This document shows positions 4,677 through 5,425 of a stretch of DNA of 5,425 nt, in pieces. Each line of letters starts with the position of its first letter. Position 1 is the first letter of the stretch. The DNA is taken from assembly GCA_017480395.1 (NCBI GenBank), contig JAFVAS010000191.1, positions 1 to 5,425 of the forward strand, in the 5' to 3' direction. Below the pieces are notes generated by a model that saw only the letters and a program-made list of their open reading frames with translations, was not told the origin of the DNA and made no database searches. The position numbers and the translations under genes are program-made. This stretch comes from Oscillospiraceae bacterium. GTDB lineage: Bacteria; Bacillota; Clostridia; Oscillospirales; Oscillospiraceae.

Positions 4677-5425
4677 ATGAAAAAAGAACGCAAGCCCATC
4701 CCGCCGGAGGGGATTCGCAACTCCTTCCAGGAGCTGGGCGTCCCCCGCACGCTGCTGCTGGGATTGCAGCACATGTTCGCCATGTTTGGGGCCACCATTC
4801 TGGTGCCCATCCTGATCATGGGCTATTTCCAGGACGGCACCGGCGAGCCGCTGACCGCCGGCGTGACCGTCTCCACCACCCTGTTCTGCGCCGGTGTGGG
4901 CACCCTGCTGTTCCATATCTGCACCAAGCTGAAGGTGCCCGCCTTCCTGGGCTCCTCCTTCGCCTATCTGGGCGGCTTCATGTCGGTGGCCAACCTGAAC
5001 ACCGGCGCCTATGCCGCCATGGGTGCCAATGAGAAGTGCGCCTACGCCTGCGGCGGCGTGGTGATCGCCGGTCTGCTCTACCTGGTGCTGGCCCTCATTA
5101 TTAAGGTGGTCGGCGTCAAGCGGGTCATGCGCTACCTGCCCCCGGTGGTCACCGGCCCCATCATCATCTGCATCGGCCTGTCCCTGGCCGGCAGCGCCAT
5201 CGGCAACGCCTCCACCAACTGGCTGATCGCCCTGGTGGCCCTGGCCGTGGTGGTTGTCTTCAACATCTGGGGCAAGGGCATGTTCAAGATCATTCCCATC
5301 CTGATGGGCGTGGTCATCGCCTACATCGTGGCCCTGTTCCTCAACGCCGTGCGCAAGACCAACGCCGACGGCAGCGCCATCCTTGATTTTACCAGCATCG
5401 CCTCCGCCTCCTGGGTGGGCCTGCC
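4677..5425 (+). CDS. uraA: Uracil permease, NCS2 family, N-terminal 249 residues (cut by window edge)
   Basis: The frame opens at ATG 4677, with GGGAG (4664-4668) 8 bases upstream, and stays open to the window end. It encodes an inner-membrane nucleobase:cation symporter of the NCS2 family, which imports uracil for pyrimidine salvage. Visible motifs are LGLQHMFAMFGATILVP (28-44, first helix, the clearest uracil-permease mark), VPAFLGSSFAYLGGF (87-101, the helix 3 segment near the substrate site) and RYLPPVVTGPIIICIGLSLAG (152-172). About seven hydrophobic segments precede the cut. The conserved glutamates on later helices that bind uracil lie beyond the edge, so substrate choice is inferred from the N-terminal motifs; xanthine permeases of the same family look different in the first helix. 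It is divergent from fabF. No pyr genes are visible, but the downstream side is not shown. Confidence 0.9.
   Translation, partial: MKKERKPIPPEGIRNSFQELGVPRTLLLGLQHMFAMFGATILVPILIMGYFQDGTGEPLTAGVTVSTTLFCAGVGTLLFHICTKLKVPAFLGSSFAYLGGFMSVANLNTGAYAAMGANEKCAYACGGVVIAGLLYLVLALIIKVVGVKRVMRYLPPVVTGPIIICIGLSLAGSAIGNASTNWLIALVALAVVVVFNIWGKGMFKIIPILMGVVIAYIVALFLNAVRKTNADGSAILDFTSIASASWVGL

Noticed and set aside
4647..4916. 89-codon minus-strand frame opposite the start of uraA
   Set aside because: It overlaps an unambiguous uracil permease start and has no family features.
1..5425. Mobile element, CRISPR array, tRNA or phage remnant
   Set aside because: No long terminal repeats, spaced identical repeats, cloverleaf folds, or integrase/transposase motifs were found. 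The only repeats are short ones in promoter regions.

Overview
This window looks like chromosomal housekeeping and transport DNA from a high-GC Gram-positive anaerobe, most likely a clostridial gut bacterium of the Oscillospiraceae type. That placement is an inference. It rests on GC-rich coding DNA with strong AGGAGG-type ribosome binding sites, sharp AT-rich sigma-A-like promoters, compact intergenic spaces with hairpin terminators, and the sequence style of the LysA, FabF and sodium/amino-acid symporter proteins. No phage, transposon, CRISPR, rRNA or tRNA sequence was seen.

Layout, left to right. (1) Positions 1-130, minus strand: the first 43 codons of a second AGCS-type sodium/amino-acid symporter, cut by the window edge. 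(2) Positions 231-1661, minus: a complete AGCS sodium:alanine/glycine-type symporter of 476 residues, with an intrinsic terminator between it and the partial paralog. (3) Positions 1662-1925: a divergent promoter region with one good promoter facing each way and a terminator-like hairpin between them. (4) Positions 1926-3185, plus: lysA, diaminopimelate decarboxylase, with a GTG start. (5) Positions 3196-3230: a long hairpin terminator shared by the convergent lysA and fabF genes. (6) Positions 3234-4475, minus: fabF-type beta-ketoacyl-ACP synthase II, standing alone, driven by an exact-consensus promoter (TTGACA, 17 bp, TATAAT). (7) Positions 4476-4676: a second divergent control region holding a four-copy 9-bp tandem repeat and a 7-bp-stem hairpin. 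(8) Positions 4677-5425, plus: the first 249 codons of an NCS2 uracil permease (UraA type), cut by the right edge before its catalytic glutamates.

The genes do not form one operon. Each complete gene has its own promoter and the orientations alternate, so this is a run of single-gene transcription units: amino-acid uptake, lysine/peptidoglycan-precursor metabolism, fatty-acid elongation and pyrimidine uptake. I found no convincing new system. The points most worth a second look are the tandem AGCS pair, the repeat and hairpin in the fabF/uraA spacer, the inverted repeat over the lysA -10 box, and the consensus promoter on an orphan fabF.
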